Shown here: in pieces, positions 6,259-6,262 of the stretch
How positions within the stretch are numbered: position 1 is the stretch's first letter
Layout of the letters: the number at the start of each line of letters is the position of its first letter
DNA from: Bacteroidia bacterium
Lineage (GTDB): Bacteria; Bacteroidota; Bacteroidia; Chitinophagales; Saprospiraceae
Assembly (NCBI GenBank): GCA_030432855.1
Contig: JAUILM010000369.1
Span: forward strand, 1 to 6,262
Length of the DNA stretch: 6,262 nucleotides
Reading direction: 5' to 3'
Program-made: the position numbers and the translations under genes
Notes under the pieces: model-generated
Database searches by the model: none
What the model saw: the letters and a program-made list of their open reading frames with translations, nothing else
Told to the model about the DNA's origin: nothing

Positions 6259-6262
6259 ATGG
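6259..6262 (+). CDS. Possible start of the next operon gene (only ATGG visible)
   Basis: An ATG begins 2 nt after the TAA of the second permease gene, matching the tight spacing of the rest of the operon. Peptide-class importers need one or two ATPase subunits, none of which is in the window, so a DppD/DppF-like ATPase gene starting here would be natural. Four bases cannot show this; it is an inference from position only. Confidence 0.25.

Overview
The window looks like chromosomal DNA of a member of the Bacteroidota, most likely of the Cytophagales type. The lineage is inferred from a DUF4293 membrane protein (a family I know only from Bacteroidota), very short intergenic gaps, starts without recognisable Shine-Dalgarno sequences, moderate base composition by eye, and a lipoprotein-type solute-binding protein with an acidic stretch after the lipid cysteine. 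There are no RNA genes, insertion sequences, CRISPR arrays or phage genes. This is compact housekeeping or transport DNA, and its novelty lies inside the transporter subunits.

Layout. Positions 1-489 (minus) hold the N-terminal 163 residues of a DAO-type FAD-dependent oxidoreductase that runs off the left edge. It is divergent, across 55 bp, from a DUF4293 four-helix membrane protein (545-1006, plus). That gene converges, with only 2 bp between stop codons, on a TIGR01777/SDR39U1-type NAD(P)-binding epimerase (1009-1917, minus), which starts with GTG. A 53-bp divergent gap separates it from a plus-strand transport operon filling the rest of the window.

The operon encodes a peptide/nickel-class ABC importer. 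It has a 581-residue lipoprotein solute-binding protein (1971-3716), a DppB/OppB/YejB-like permease (3717-5087) and a DppC/OppC/YejE-like permease (5084-6256). The genes are joined as tightly as possible: TAA directly abuts ATG at the first junction, and ATGA overlaps at the second. The ATPase subunits are absent and presumably follow; an ATG at 6259, 2 nt past the last stop, is a candidate start. Together the products would capture an oligopeptide-like ligand at the membrane and pass it through the two-permease channel, powered by the missing ATPases.

The most noteworthy point is that both permeases are much longer than the usual 300-340 and 270-310 residues. The first has about 125 extra, mostly helical residues in its first periplasmic loop. 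The second has a YejE-like long first periplasmic loop and, in addition, about 60 extra residues that look like a transmembrane hairpin between core helices 2 and 3. Both conserved cores are intact, so these look like lineage-specific elaborations rather than damage.
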